A DNA stretch of 63,661 nt from an uncultured Lachnospiraceae bacterium (GCA_910585935.1 CAJUHN010000001.1:1-63661), one strand, 5' to 3'; counted from the stretch's first letter, positions 8,636 to 18,720 are shown. Numbers and translations: made by a program. The notes: a model not told the origin generated them from the sequence alone.

Positions 8636-9769
8636 TTAACTTTTTCTTTTTCTTCCACAACAATCCTTAAATTTTCTTCCACTGCCACATGGACAAAGAT
8701 CATTTGGATATATTTTCCTCTCCTTTATCTTTTTAAATTCAACAATATTAGCTTCTCTTCTTCTAAGCCCCTTTAATTCCTTCTGTTTATGTCCTCGATT
8801 TATAATTAATCTTGTATCTTCACATAGATTTTTGATTAATTTCGTTACTCTTCTTCTCTGTTTCTCATTTATAATTTCTACTCCATGTTGTTTTAAAATA
8901 TCATACACATCTTCTGTCTGACATCCAAAACCAATCGCCTGTTGAATTAATGCAACAGCCATTTCCGCTATTCCTTCAAATCCCTTCATCTCTGTTTTCA
9001 TATAGAGAGTAAATTCTTTTAATGCCTCACTATCAACGAAATATCCATATTTTACATAAGTTTCTATCTCTTCTACAGATGGAATATAAAATCCTCGATT
9101 CCCTTGATATAACTGCAAATACTTATATACTTCTCCTTCTAATAAAGAGCTATGAATACATAAATTTTTAGAAATAATAAAATCATAGAGGAACTCTGGA
9201 ACTTCTTTCATCTCTTCTATAATCTGCTCCTGTGTTAATTCAATCCCAAACTTTTGATGGAATATTTTGGATATAATAAACAGTGGAGCTACCCCATATA
9301 AAACTCCTGCTATTTGAAAGCAGTCAATTAAAAAACTTCTATATTGTCTTTTTTTATGAAATGCTTTTCTATCTAATTGTTTATAGGCTTCTATCACATC
9401 CTCTGGAATATCAATAAATTCCAATCCATAAAATCCACAATATCCAGCATCTAATATTCTTCCATATAATGCTACATCATCTATTTTATAAATTCCCTTG
9501 GCTTTTATAACATCTTGAAATGCCTCTATTTCATCATCTCGTAAACAAGTAAAAAATCTTTCTATTATTTCTGGCTTTAAAAGATTCTTTACTGCATAAA
9601 TTACTAAATCTGATTTTGTATAACCAGAATATCCCTTTATTCCATGCATTTTCAAAATTTCTATAATATCTTGTTTTGTATAGCATTGATAAATATCTCT
9701 TAAAGAATGGATATTTTGCTCTAAAATATTAGGTGTTTCTTTTTCTGCTAGTAATTGATATGCTTTCAT
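8636..9769 (-). CDS. SEC-C metal-binding domain protein
   Basis: A 377-residue soluble protein ending in a SEC-C zinc-binding motif (LCPCGSGRKFKDCCG, about residues 358-372), the motif found at the SecA C-terminus and on many unrelated proteins. Residues about 20-70 (IYQCYTKQDIIEILKMHGIKGYSGYTKSDLVIY in outline) resemble a SAP/Rho-N-like helical module that often binds nucleic acid. The middle is helical and not recognised. No signal peptide or membrane segment. The ribosome binding site before the ATG at 9769 is weak. It is a single-gene unit; its function cannot be told from the sequence. Confidence 0.75.
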   Translation of the reverse strand: MKAYQLLAEKETPNILEQNIHSLRDIYQCYTKQDIIEILKMHGIKGYSGYTKSDLVIYAVKNLLKPEIIERFFTCLRDDEIEAFQDVIKAKGIYKIDDVALYGRILDAGYCGFYGLEFIDIPEDVIEAYKQLDRKAFHKKRQYRSFLIDCFQIAGVLYGVAPLFIISKIFHQKFGIELTQEQIIEEMKEVPEFLYDFIISKNLCIHSSLLEGEVYKYLQLYQGNRGFYIPSVEEIETYVKYGYFVDSEALKEFTLYMKTEMKGFEGIAEMAVALIQQAIGFGCQTEDVYDILKQHGVEIINEKQRRRVTKLIKNLCEDTRLIINRGHKQKELKGLRRREANIVEFKKIKERKIYPNDLCPCGSGRKFKDCCGRKRKS

Positions 9770-10293
9770 TCATTTTGCTACTTAAAAATATAGTTAGTCT
9801 AAAAGTTTTTTATCATTAGAAAATTTACTTTTATCGTATCTTATCTTGTAGCCCTTGCCTCCCTTCTTCGTCCTCGTCTGTTACTTTTCTATCATCTTTT
9901 TATTTATCACAAAATATTTTATGATTAGTCTTTTATCGTTAGTACTTTCCCATTGGTATCTTACCATTCTAATTCAAGAAATACAATGCTATTTTGCGAT
10001 TTTCTATTTTTATACATATTTATGTCACATTTATTTCATTTTCTTCTAATTATATCCATATATATCATATAAAATAGTATATATATACCAATTTTATGGA
10101 TTATTTTTGTACTGTAAAATAATAGAAAGTGCTGATATAAAATATTCTTTATATGGTCTATTATTGTTTTTAGGAAAAACAAAATGATTCCGAATTATTT
10201 ATAGTCTCATACATAACTTAATAAAAGTTTCGGAATCATTTTGATAAAATTATTTTAACGAATGAAATTATTTTTGAAATATAAAAAATTTTA
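9770..10293. other. AT-rich intergenic region
   Basis: No gene is supported. A hydrophobic open frame at 9855-10049 begins with TTG, has no ribosome binding site and looks like chance in AT-rich DNA. The only structured element is the inverted repeat at 10180-10243. Confidence 0.6.
10173..10243 (-). terminator. long-loop terminator candidate
   Basis: A perfect 15-bp inverted repeat, CAAAATGATTCCGAA (10180-10194) and TTCGGAATCATTTTG (10229-10243), encloses a 34-nt loop. On the minus strand it is followed by TTTTTCC. It lies 50 bp beyond the stop of the lipoprotein hydrolase gene. The long loop is unusual for a terminator. Confidence 0.55.
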
Positions 10294-11715
10294 TTATTTT
10301 ATAAAATTTACAATATCTTGTATTACTTGCTTATCTATACTCTGTTTTATATAATATTCTGCTCCTGCATTTTTTCTCTCTCCTTGCATGAAAATATGTG
10401 TCAATCCTGGATAAGAGTGAAATGTCCAATTTTCTTTTTCTCCAAATTTATCTTTCCAATTTGTAAAATCTTCCATTGTGACCTGATAATCTTCTTCTCC
10501 TTGTAAAACTAGACAAGGAACTTCTATCTTCTCGGCTGCGACTAATGGCTGATAATTATTGATATCTTTCCAATATGCAACATAAGTGTTAAATATCTGA
10601 GTATCTTCTTCCGTTGAATCCAAGTTATCAAATTTTTCCAATTCCTCATATGTTTTTTTCATTTCTTCTTTTTGTTCTTCACTTGGATTTTCTATTAAGC
10701 CGAATAAAAATTCATATTGTTCTTTCATGATATCAGTAAATTTTCTAGTAGGAGCAGCTAGAAAAATATAGCCAGCTACTGTTTCAGTGGTATTTTCTGC
10801 TACTTGAGGAAGCAATTCCCCTCCTAAACTATGTCCTAATACATATACTTTATCTGTATCTATATTTTCTAATGTTTTTATCATCGTAATTGCTGTCACA
10901 GCATCTTCCACTGTTTCTTCGTATACAGTAGCATCTTTATCTCCTATAAAACTTTCTGGATATACTTTTGTTCTCTTATCATAACGATAAGAAGCTATCC
11001 CTTGTTTTGCTAATTCCCATGCGATATCTTGAAATGGTTTATTCGCTCCTACCGTTTCATCTCTATCATTTGGTCCTGAGCCGTGCACGAAAATCACAAC
11101 AGGATATTTTCCTTCCTGTTCTGGTTTTGTAAATGTTCCCGGCAAACTCATTCCATTTCCGATATCTAATGCCATTTCTTCTTCTATAATTCCTTCTGGA
11201 ACAATTTTCTCTTCTTCTCCTGTATAATTTGACACATTAATTCCTGTGATCTTTCCATCTTCTGTAAATACAATATTTATATTCACATTCTGCGCCTCGA
11301 AATTGCAGGGAATACTCACAGTGGTATATGGCTTTTGTTCTATTATTTCTGGTGTCTGCTGATTTTTTAATGCTCCTAATGTTGTGATAATCTGCTCCAT
11401 AGAAGTTATTAGGCTCCCATCGTCAATTACTTCTTGCATCTTAGTATCATAAATAAAATCGCTGCTCAATTTATCAAAAGATTGTTCTGATAATAGTTTT
11501 ACATAATTCTCTGCTATTTTTTGCATTTCTTCTTTAGAAATAGCAGTTGCATCGGAACTATTAGTATCAGAAGTCGGTTCTGTACTATCTTGTGAGGTTG
11601 TGCTAGTTATTTGAGTAGTATCTGTTTCTGGATTTTGTTTTTTTCCGCAGGCAGTTAAAGCTAGTGTTAAACAGCCTGTTATTATTATCACTTTATAGAA
11701 TATTTTTCTTTTCAT
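10294..11715 (-). CDS. alpha/beta-hydrolase lipoprotein with DUF3887-like N-terminus
   Basis: A 473-residue exported lipoprotein: a basic N-terminus, a hydrophobic core and the lipobox LTAC with the lipidated Cys at 22, then a Thr/Ser-rich linker. Residues about 60-165 form a DUF3887-type domain, and the rest is an alpha/beta hydrolase. The oxyanion segment HGSG is at 211-214, the nucleophile elbow GHSLGG puts the catalytic Ser at 296, the acid is probably D409 (GEED) and the base H440 (GLTH). Such proteins are cell-surface esterases or peptidases of unknown substrate. GGAGGATTCTT precedes the ATG. It is divergent from the transketolase pair. Confidence 0.88.
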   Translation of the reverse strand: MKRKIFYKVIIITGCLTLALTACGKKQNPETDTTQITSTTSQDSTEPTSDTNSSDATAISKEEMQKIAENYVKLLSEQSFDKLSSDFIYDTKMQEVIDDGSLITSMEQIITTLGALKNQQTPEIIEQKPYTTVSIPCNFEAQNVNINIVFTEDGKITGINVSNYTGEEEKIVPEGIIEEEMALDIGNGMSLPGTFTKPEQEGKYPVVIFVHGSGPNDRDETVGANKPFQDIAWELAKQGIASYRYDKRTKVYPESFIGDKDATVYEETVEDAVTAITMIKTLENIDTDKVYVLGHSLGGELLPQVAENTTETVAGYIFLAAPTRKFTDIMKEQYEFLFGLIENPSEEQKEEMKKTYEELEKFDNLDSTEEDTQIFNTYVAYWKDINNYQPLVAAEKIEVPCLVLQGEEDYQVTMEDFTNWKDKFGEKENWTFHSYPGLTHIFMQGERKNAGAEYYIKQSIDKQVIQDIVNFIK

Positions 11716-11999
11716 AAGAATCCTCCGTTTTTTATTGTTTTATAAATTTATTTCCTTCCCCCTTCTTTTTAACACATTATAATCCTTTTTTATTTTTTTG
11801 AATAGTCTATTTTTATAAGATATTATATATTTTCAATCCAATATTTCTTAAATACCTATTCAAAAATTCAATTTCATGTTATACTAGCACTATGATATAG
11901 AAGTATATAATATAATAGAATTATCAAAATATTCCCATATTATATAAAATACTAAAAAAACGATACCTTTTACATAAATACTTGCATTTGGGAGGAATT

Positions 12000-12830
12000 A
12001 TGAAATTAGATTTAATATCAAAGGACATGCGGAAATTAATATTTAAAACAGCTTATAGTGGACATACAGGTCATATTGCTTCTGCTATGTCTGTAGTAGA
12101 AATTTTAACATCTTTATATTTTGGAGATATTCTTCAATATAATCCTAAAAATCCTTTATGGATTGAAAGGGATAAATTAATCATGAGCAAAGGACATGCT
12201 AGTCTTGCTTTATATAGCACTTTAGCTATGGCTGGATATTTTCCTATTGAGGAATTAAAAACATTTTGCCATCCTTTTTCCAAATTTGGGGGTGAACCAA
12301 AATATGGTGATATTCCTGGTATTGAAGCCACTACAGGTTCATTAGGGCATGGTTTATCATTTGCAGTTGGAATAGCATTAGCCTCTAAATTAGATTCTAT
12401 TCAAAATAGAATATATGTTATTTTAGGAGATGGAGAATGCCAAGAAGGTTCTGTATGGGAAGCTGCTATGTCTGCTGCACATTATAAATTAGATAATTTA
12501 ACTGTAATTTTAGATTATAACAAACTTCAAGCTATGGGAGAAATAGAAGATATACTCTCTTTAAATCCAATAAATAAAAAGTGGGAATATTTTGGATGGG
12601 AAGTATTAGAAATAGATGGGCATAATCTAAAAGAAATACAAGAAGTTTTATCCATGGATAGACAAAGAGATATCAAAAAGCCTAGAATTATTATCGCTCA
12701 TACTATAAAAGGAAAAGGTATTTCTTTTATGGAAAATGTTCCGATCTGGCATTATAGAATGCCAAATGAAGAAGAATTACAAATAGTACTAAACGATTTA
12801 GAATTATCAAAAGAGGAGTTGCTTAATTAA
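12000..12830 (+). CDS. transketolase, N-terminal (thiamine diphosphate-binding) subunit
   Basis: 276 residues covering the pyrophosphate half of transketolase: GHTGHIASAMS, the MSKGHAS loop, GSLGHGLSFAVGIA and the ThDP/Mg motif GDGECQEGSVWEAAMSA...LDYNKLQ. The start is set at the ATG at 12000 because GGAGGAATT sits directly upstream; an earlier in-frame ATG at 11982 lacks a site. The C-terminal half is encoded by the next gene, one base downstream, so the enzyme is a split transketolase. At the edge of the glycosylation island, and given the sedoheptulose-7-phosphate isomerase homologue 5 kb on, it may feed heptose synthesis; that link is inference. Confidence 0.9.
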   Translation: MKLDLISKDMRKLIFKTAYSGHTGHIASAMSVVEILTSLYFGDILQYNPKNPLWIERDKLIMSKGHASLALYSTLAMAGYFPIEELKTFCHPFSKFGGEPKYGDIPGIEATTGSLGHGLSFAVGIALASKLDSIQNRIYVILGDGECQEGSVWEAAMSAAHYKLDNLTVILDYNKLQAMGEIEDILSLNPINKKWEYFGWEVLEIDGHNLKEIQEVLSMDRQRDIKKPRIIIAHTIKGKGISFMENVPIWHYRMPNEEELQIVLNDLELSKEELLN

Positions 12831-12831
12831 A

Positions 12832-13746
12832 ATGAGAAATACATATTTAAATACATTATATGAATTAGCAAAACAGGATAAGAATGTATTATCTTTAGTA
12901 GCAGATAATGGCATGATTGTTTATGATGATTTTAAAAGAGATATGCCAGATCAATTTTTTAACTTTGGTATATCAGAGGGGCATATGATTTCCGCTGCCG
13001 CTGGATTGGCAAGTTGTGGAAAGATTCCTTTTATATATACAATAAGTGCCTTTTTAGCATATAGATCTTATGAATTTTTACGTTTAGATGTATGTCTTCA
13101 AAATTTAAATGTAAAAATTGTAGGAATTGGAACAGGCACATCTTATGGATATCTTGGTCCTACTCATCATACGACTGAAGATATTGCGTTATTACGTTCT
13201 TTGCCAAATTTAACCGTCTTTTCTCCTTCTACAATAGAAGAAACAAAAGAAATTATAAAAGCTTCTTATTTTATAAATGGACCTGTCTATATTCGTTTAG
13301 GTAATAATAGTTTATCTTATCCGATGATTAATAAAGATTTTTGTATTGGTAAAGGAAATATTTTATCAACAGGTGATGATATTGCTATCTTTACTACTGG
13401 TTCTATCTTAGAAGAAGTCTTAAAAGTTGAAAGTAAACTTAAAGCCCTAAATATAAATGCAGAAATAATTAGTATACACACTTTAAAACCTTTTGATTGT
13501 GATTTAGTAGAATATATTGCAAATTCTAACAAAAAAATTTTTTCAGTAGAAGAACATAATTGTATTGGTGGACTCGGCAGTGCTATAGCTGAAATAATTG
13601 CCGATAGAAATCTTAACACAGAATTTTATCGAATAGGTCTTAAAGATATATTTGCAGAAGGGTATGGCACACAACAAGAAGTCAGAATGCAAAATAATTT
13701 AGATGCAAATGGGATCTATAAACAGATGATAGATATACTGTTATAA
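12832..13746 (+). CDS. transketolase, C-terminal subunit
   Basis: 304 residues with the pyrimidine-binding and C-terminal domains of transketolase: LVADNGMIVYDDF, FNFGISEGHMISAAAGLA with the catalytic glutamate, the GTSYGYLGPTHHTTEDIA loop and the C-terminal fold around SVEEHNCIGGLGSAIAE. It starts one base after the TAA of the N-terminal subunit gene, so the two are co-translated and should form one enzyme. A long hairpin terminator follows. Confidence 0.9.
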   Translation: MRNTYLNTLYELAKQDKNVLSLVADNGMIVYDDFKRDMPDQFFNFGISEGHMISAAAGLASCGKIPFIYTISAFLAYRSYEFLRLDVCLQNLNVKIVGIGTGTSYGYLGPTHHTTEDIALLRSLPNLTVFSPSTIEETKEIIKASYFINGPVYIRLGNNSLSYPMINKDFCIGKGNILSTGDDIAIFTTGSILEEVLKVESKLKALNINAEIISIHTLKPFDCDLVEYIANSNKKIFSVEEHNCIGGLGSAIAEIIADRNLNTEFYRIGLKDIFAEGYGTQQEVRMQNNLDANGIYKQMIDILL

Positions 13747-13835
13747 TATTTTGAGAAAATATTCAATATTCTATCTCATACAACACTATCTTATTTTTTA
13801 GCTTCATAAGAGAATTAAAATAATGGATTAAGATA

Positions 13836-13928
13836 AATAAGGCTGTAATATAGAAACTTTTATTATATTAAACCTACTTATAAAGTGTAATAGTATTAAT
13901 CATATGCTTTCTATGTAACAGCCTTATT
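13836..13928. terminator. bidirectional terminator between convergent genes
   Basis: AATAAGGCTGTAATATAGAA (from 13836) pairs with TTCTATGTAACAGCCTTATT (to 13928) with two mismatches, giving about 21 bp around a 51-nt loop. It lies between the transketolase operon (plus) and the epimerase gene (minus). T runs are weak on both sides. Confidence 0.55.
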
Positions 13929-13944
13929 ATATTCATTATCATTA

Positions 13945-14805
13945 CTAATTAATTATAATATCTTTTATAAATCTCTTTATTATTTCTGTAGTATCTCTAC
14001 AATAAAATCCATTTTTTTGCGCTTCTGTGACATCAATAGCATAACAAGTATTTCTTTTGTTCACTTTTTTTTCTGTTAAAATAGAGGAACTATTTAATTC
14101 ATCTTTTAGTAGTTTTAATATTTCAATTATTGTTACCTCTTGCTTTCCCCCTAATACTATCCTTTTTAATTCTTCATTTTTTCTTCTTAAAATTTTTTCC
14201 ATAAATTCTGAAATATCATCTATATATACTAAATTATTATATATTAAATCTGGATTATAATATATTACTTCTTCATTTTGTATTAATCTTTTTATTACTA
14301 ATGGCAACCATGGAGAGGACATATCTGTCCCTTTTCCCAATACTCTTGGTAATCTTAAAATCCATCTATTTTTAATATTTGTATTCTCTAAAATTCTTTC
14401 TCCAATATATTTTGTTAATCCATAATCATCTAAATTAATCCTATCACTATTTATATTAACTTCCCCTATTGTTTCTCCATATATAGATGTAGAAGATACA
14501 TAAATAAATTGTTTCACTAACATTTTTTGAGCCCAATTACATATATTTCTCATAGGCTGTATAGTATTATCTAAATATTCCTCAATAGAAGCTGGCTGAA
14601 TTTGCGCCGCTAGATGTATAATGGCATCACAATTTGGCAATTCTTTTATTGTTTTAGATAAATCCATATGAATTAATGGAATTTTGGGATTATTAGGTTT
14701 TCTATTTTTATATATACCAATCACATTATATTGTTTTGATATTAAATATTCTGCTATATTATTTCCGATAAATCCACCTATACCTGTCATTAAAACTGTT
14801 TTCAT
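13945..14805 (-). CDS. NAD-dependent epimerase/dehydratase
   Basis: 286 residues of the extended SDR family: Rossmann motif GIGGFIGNN near residue 8, HLAAQ at about 68, SSTSIYGE and the catalytic YGLTKYIGE. These act on nucleotide sugars, as epimerase, reductase or dehydratase; which one cannot be read here. AGGAGAAAAAT precedes the ATG. It starts 100 bp from the stop of the next upstream gene and reads in the same direction as the methyltransferase and radical SAM genes at 14907-16659, forming a small sugar-modification group at the island edge. Confidence 0.82.
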   Translation of the reverse strand: MKTVLMTGIGGFIGNNIAEYLISKQYNVIGIYKNRKPNNPKIPLIHMDLSKTIKELPNCDAIIHLAAQIQPASIEEYLDNTIQPMRNICNWAQKMLVKQFIYVSSTSIYGETIGEVNINSDRINLDDYGLTKYIGERILENTNIKNRWILRLPRVLGKGTDMSSPWLPLVIKRLIQNEEVIYYNPDLIYNNLVYIDDISEFMEKILRRKNEELKRIVLGGKQEVTIIEILKLLKDELNSSSILTEKKVNKRNTCYAIDVTEAQKNGFYCRDTTEIIKRFIKDIIIN

Positions 14806-14906
14806 ATATTTTTCTCCTAAAAAAATAAATATTTTTATCTTTACTTTAATTTATAAATAAATCTAAAAATTTTATCTAAAAAACTATTTTTCATATATTC
14901 ATTATA

Positions 14907-15569
14907 TCATTCAAAAAATATAAAGCTATAATCCCCCTGATAGCCCCACTGCTTATATAACCATTCCCATTCTGTAGTAGAAAAAAAAGATTCACATGTT
15001 AATTGCCAGTAAAGTAAATTTATCTTTTCCTCATCATTTCTATAAGAATCTGTCATAATATAGCTATTCCCTTTACTAACTCTCATAATTTCTTGAACGG
15101 CTTTTTTCAACTGAAAGATAGGTAAATTATGAATAGTAGCAAGCGAAATTACTAAATCAAAAGAATTATCAGGAAATTCTAATTTTTCTGCCTGTCCTAT
15201 CTTTATAAAATCTTTTACTTCTTCTTTCGCATGTTCTACTGCATATGTAGAGATATCAATTCCTATTATCTGTAATTCTGGTAATAACTTCTTAAATTCA
15301 TAAAGCAAAAAACCTTTTCCACAACCAATATCTAATATTTTATCTCCAGATTTCAATTTATAATAATTAATCATATTCTCTGCTGTTTGTTGCCATCTTC
15401 CATCATAATGATATCCCCCATATCCATATTTACGTTCTCCATCAAAAAAATCATAATCAAATTTTTTAGCTATCTTTGCACATTCTTTCTTATCATAATT
15501 TATCACTCTTTCTAAATAATTTCTCTTTGTACTTTTATGAACTGTTTCTACAAAATCGATATATGCCAT
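14907..15569 (-). CDS. class I SAM-dependent methyltransferase
   Basis: 220 residues with the class I motif I ILDIGCGKGFLLYEF at about residues 79-93, motif II acidic residue in IGIDIS and motif IV FDLVISLATIHNL. The N-terminal 60 residues (many Tyr, Gly and Trp) are conserved-looking but not recognised. In this context it most likely methylates a sugar or sugar intermediate. GGAGAGG precedes the ATG. The gene is 20 bp downstream of the radical SAM gene at 15589, so the two are probably one operon. Confidence 0.8.
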   Translation of the reverse strand: MAYIDFVETVHKSTKRNYLERVINYDKKECAKIAKKFDYDFFDGERKYGYGGYHYDGRWQQTAENMINYYKLKSGDKILDIGCGKGFLLYEFKKLLPELQIIGIDISTYAVEHAKEEVKDFIKIGQAEKLEFPDNSFDLVISLATIHNLPIFQLKKAVQEIMRVSKGNSYIMTDSYRNDEEKINLLYWQLTCESFFSTTEWEWLYKQWGYQGDYSFIFFE

Positions 15570-15588
15570 TTTTAGCCTCTCCTCAGAA

Positions 15589-16659
15589 TTAAATAAAGTT
15601 AATATGATTTATATCCATCTCTAAAAAAGAATTGATTAATTCATTTCTTCTATCATATACACAGTGTTGCTTACAACATTTCATCGCATCAAATTCTCTA
15701 AAAATTTTTTCTGTTTCTTCTGAAAACCAACCTTCTTTAAAAGATTGTTCATTTAAATCAAAAATTCTTCCACTGCTTAAATAAGCTTTATCATGGCAAT
15801 AATAAACTTTAGCATTTGCAGCTATTACACAGCTAAATTCCTTTATCGGACATTTATTATAAACTCTTGTAAATACTTGGTCATGATTAAAATCATTCGT
15901 ATATAAATCAATAATCCGAAACTTTTCTTCTGATAATTCTTTTTCCAATTTTTTCAACTCTTCTATTACTGTTTCTCGAATTGGTTTATGATATTCTTCT
16001 GTATGATTACAAATCAAAGGTGCGAACTTTACATGATTAGCTCCTAACTTTTTCATTAAAAATGCCATTTCTCTAATTTGTGTATAGTTTTCTTTTGTAA
16101 TTACAAAATTTATTCCTAGTTCACATGTTTTATCTTTTATCGCAGAGAATTTTTTAATATTTTCACATAATAGCTCAAAAGAACCTCTTTTTATTCCTCG
16201 TAATTTGCAATATTGTTCATCATTTATAGATTCTATAGATAATCTTACCCATTTTGCATGTGCTAAAATTTCCGCCTTTTTTTCTTTCAATAAACTTCCA
16301 TTCGTAATAATAGACAAATCTATTCCTTTATTTAATATTCTCTCCATCGCTTCTTCTATATATGAATAAAATAATGGTTCTCCTCCGCCACTGAATGTAA
16401 CAGCTTTTACTCCTATATCACTTATATCCTCTATAATTTCCATCATCTTTTTATATGGAATAGTATCATTTCCATCATATTCATCTAAATTTAAATAAGA
16501 ATTTTTATAATGACAATAATAACAATTATGGTTACATTTATTGGTTGGTTTAATTCTAATATATAATGGAATACATCTTTTTTCCTCTTTTAAATTTTGT
16601 AAAATATCTGGATGATGAAAAATCTTCATTAAGCTATAGGGCGTTTGTTTTATGTTCAT
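15589..16659 (-). CDS. radical SAM/SPASM protein
   Basis: 356 residues. The radical SAM cluster motif CNHNCYYC supplies C42, C46 and C49, followed by the SAM-binding FSGGGEP. The C-terminal region is cysteine-rich (CPIKEFSC, YYCHD, MKCCKQHC), typical of a SPASM domain carrying auxiliary Fe-S clusters. The protein ends HINFI, a tail shared with two other radical SAM proteins in this window. Likely role: oxidation, epimerisation or rearrangement of a sugar or peptide in the glycosylation pathway; the reaction is unknown. It is divergent from the radical SAM gene at 16968, across about 310 bp. Confidence 0.85.
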   Translation of the reverse strand: MNIKQTPYSLMKIFHHPDILQNLKEEKRCIPLYIRIKPTNKCNHNCYYCHYKNSYLNLDEYDGNDTIPYKKMMEIIEDISDIGVKAVTFSGGGEPLFYSYIEEAMERILNKGIDLSIITNGSLLKEKKAEILAHAKWVRLSIESINDEQYCKLRGIKRGSFELLCENIKKFSAIKDKTCELGINFVITKENYTQIREMAFLMKKLGANHVKFAPLICNHTEEYHKPIRETVIEELKKLEKELSEEKFRIIDLYTNDFNHDQVFTRVYNKCPIKEFSCVIAANAKVYYCHDKAYLSSGRIFDLNEQSFKEGWFSEETEKIFREFDAMKCCKQHCVYDRRNELINSFLEMDINHINFI

Positions 16660-16967
16660 AATTTTTCCTTTCTTTTATTATGTAATTTATGGGAATTTAA
16701 TGTTCTAATTATCCTTTTATCATATTAAATTTTTCTTTTATTTTAAATCTATATCACTTTAATATGTCTTTATTTTCCTACTTTTTTAAACAGAATTTTT
16801 AAGGAGAAAATTTAGTAAAATATTTAAATTTTACTGTACTTTTTTTTATAAAAATAGTATAATATTAAATAAAGTTATTAAAAAATATGTTATGCAAAAA
16901 AGTAGGATTTTTAGCACATTTTTTAATAAATAACTTTTTACTGTATACATGAAATAGGAGATAAATT
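16660..16967. other. divergent intergenic region
   Basis: About 310 AT-rich bases between two divergently transcribed radical SAM genes. It must hold both promoters. A TATAAT at 16858-16863 is a good -10 for the plus-strand gene but has no convincing -35. I see no riboswitch-like fold. Confidence 0.5.
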
Positions 16968-18083
16968 ATGGATAACAATAAACTTATATTAGATGGAAGT
17001 AAAGTTTTATGGCATCAAGAAAGATTGCAACAATGGAACTATGGAAAAGGTAAAGTTGCCCCCATTACTATTGATTGTGCATTAACTACAAAATGCAGTT
17101 ATCGTTGCATTTATTGTTATGGTAAAATGCAATGTATCAATCAATCTGATAATTTAGATAAAGAAACTATCTTTAATTTTTTAGATGATGCTGCTGAAAT
17201 AGGAGTAAAAGCTATTAGTTTTGTCAGTGATGGCGAAAGCACTTGTAACCCCCATTTAAAAGATGCTATTATTCATGGTAAAGAAAAAGGATTGGATATG
17301 GCACTTGGAACAAATGGATATTTACTTAAAGACGAAGAATTAAATGAGATTTTACCTTGCCTCACTTATTTGAGATTCAATATTTCAGCGGGTGAGCCAG
17401 ATAGATATTCTTATATACATGGTTGTAAAGTGGATTGTTATTACAAAGTAGTAAATACTATAAAGGAAGCTATAAGAATAAAGAATGAGAGAAAACTTAA
17501 TACTACTATAGGTTTACAAATGGTTCTAATGCCTGAATTTAAGGATCAAATTATACCATTAACAAAATTAGGAAAAGATTTAGGGGTCGATTATCTTGTT
17601 ATTAAACATTGTAGTGATGATGAAGATGGAACATTAGGAATAGATTATAACAAATATGACGAATTAGTCAATATTTTAAAAGAAGCAGAAAGCTATTCTA
17701 CAGATACATATCAAGTGAGCGCTAAATGGTCTAAGATTTTAAGTCATGGAAAAAAGAGATATTGTAAATGTTTTGGAGCTCCTTTTATCATACAAATGTC
17801 AGGTACTGGATTAGTCGCTCCTTGTGGAATGTTTTTTAATGAAAAGTATAAAAAGTATCATATCGGAAATATTAAAGAAACCAGATTTAAAGACTTATGG
17901 ATGAGTGATCGCTATTGGGAAGTTATGAATTCCCTCACTCAAGATGATTTTGATCCTAATAAAGAATGTGGAACGTTGTGTCTTCAGCATAAAACAAATG
18001 AAGTTTTATGGCAGTTATATCATGATCATTCCATTCCTGAAATACCTGAAGGTTCTATCCCACAACATATAAACTTCATCTAA
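16968..18083 (+). CDS. radical SAM/SPASM protein
   Basis: 371 residues. The cluster motif CSYRCIYC gives C43, C47 and C50, followed by VSDGEST in the SAM-binding position. The C-terminal SPASM-like part has KRYCKCFGAPF, VAPCGMFF and KECGTLC. It ends QHINFI, the same tail as its two relatives. It is the only radical SAM gene here on the plus strand and, with its own terminator at 18092, forms a one-gene unit, unlike the long minus-strand operon that converges on it. AGGAGATAAATT precedes the ATG. The reaction is not known. Confidence 0.85.
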   Translation: MDNNKLILDGSKVLWHQERLQQWNYGKGKVAPITIDCALTTKCSYRCIYCYGKMQCINQSDNLDKETIFNFLDDAAEIGVKAISFVSDGESTCNPHLKDAIIHGKEKGLDMALGTNGYLLKDEELNEILPCLTYLRFNISAGEPDRYSYIHGCKVDCYYKVVNTIKEAIRIKNERKLNTTIGLQMVLMPEFKDQIIPLTKLGKDLGVDYLVIKHCSDDEDGTLGIDYNKYDELVNILKEAESYSTDTYQVSAKWSKILSHGKKRYCKCFGAPFIIQMSGTGLVAPCGMFFNEKYKKYHIGNIKETRFKDLWMSDRYWEVMNSLTQDDFDPNKECGTLCLQHKTNEVLWQLYHDHSIPEIPEGSIPQHINFI

Positions 18084-18091
18084 ATAAATAT

Positions 18092-18133
18092 AAGGACGCT
18101 TAATCATTATAAATAAATTAAGCGTCCTTTATA
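18092..18133. terminator. bidirectional intrinsic terminator
   Basis: AAGGACGCTTAAT (18092-18104) pairs perfectly with ATTAAGCGTCCTT (18117-18129), followed by T-rich sequence in both directions. It separates the plus-strand radical SAM gene from the end of the long minus-strand glycosylation operon. Confidence 0.85.
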
Positions 18134-18150
18134 ATATATCAACACCATAT

Positions 18151-18720
18151 TTATGATAGATTTTTTAATTCATCAACTACATGCTGTAAAATCGCTTGAT
18201 GTATGGTTTCTACAATTCCATATTCTTCTATTGGTACATAGATATTATAATCTCCCAACTGTTTTACATTATTATCACTCTTAAATCCGGTAAATGTGAT
18301 AGTAATTCCTTTCCTCTTTTTCATGGCTTTTATAGCATTTACAATATTAGCAGAATTTCCTGAACTGCTTATCGCCACTAATATATCTTCTTTTTCTGCC
18401 AATAATTCTAATTGTTTAGAAAATATTTCCTCGTATCCATAATCATTTCCAAAGCATGTAAGTACTGTAGAACTAAACATACTTCTAGCATGAATCTCTC
18501 CATTTTTCATGAAATCTGTTGTCATATGCTCTGCAATCCCTGCACTTCCACCATTTCCAATAAAAAATACTTGCTTGTTATCTGCCTTAGCTTTCTGAAA
18601 TATGGAAATCAATGTTCCTATTAAAATTTCGTAATCTTTTGTTATAATAGAATCTTTATGATTCAATAATTCTGTATTAGTCATAACTTCTATTAACTTT
18701 TTCTGATATTCCATATACAT
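18151..18720 (-). CDS. gmhA: SIS-domain phosphoheptose isomerase (GmhA-like)
   Basis: 189 residues of the SIS isomerase family closest in form to GmhA: the FFIGNGGSAGIAEHMTTDFMKNG segment, LTCFGNDYGYEEIFSKQLE and ISSSGNSANIVNAI. GmhA converts sedoheptulose 7-phosphate to D-glycero-manno-heptose 7-phosphate in the cytoplasm. Together with the hldE-like and epimerase genes immediately upstream it forms a heptose cassette. It is the last gene of the long minus-strand operon and ends before a bidirectional terminator. The symbol reflects family resemblance, not proof of substrate. Confidence 0.82.
   Translation of the reverse strand: MYMEYQKKLIEVMTNTELLNHKDSIITKDYEILIGTLISIFQKAKADNKQVFFIGNGGSAGIAEHMTTDFMKNGEIHARSMFSSTVLTCFGNDYGYEEIFSKQLELLAEKEDILVAISSSGNSANIVNAIKAMKKRKGITITFTGFKSDNNVKQLGDYNIYVPIEEYGIVETIHQAILQHVVDELKNLS

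Noticed and set aside
9855..10049. Hydrophobic 64-codon open frame
   Set aside because: Starts with TTG, no ribosome binding site, low-complexity Phe/Ile/Tyr content typical of chance frames in T-rich DNA.
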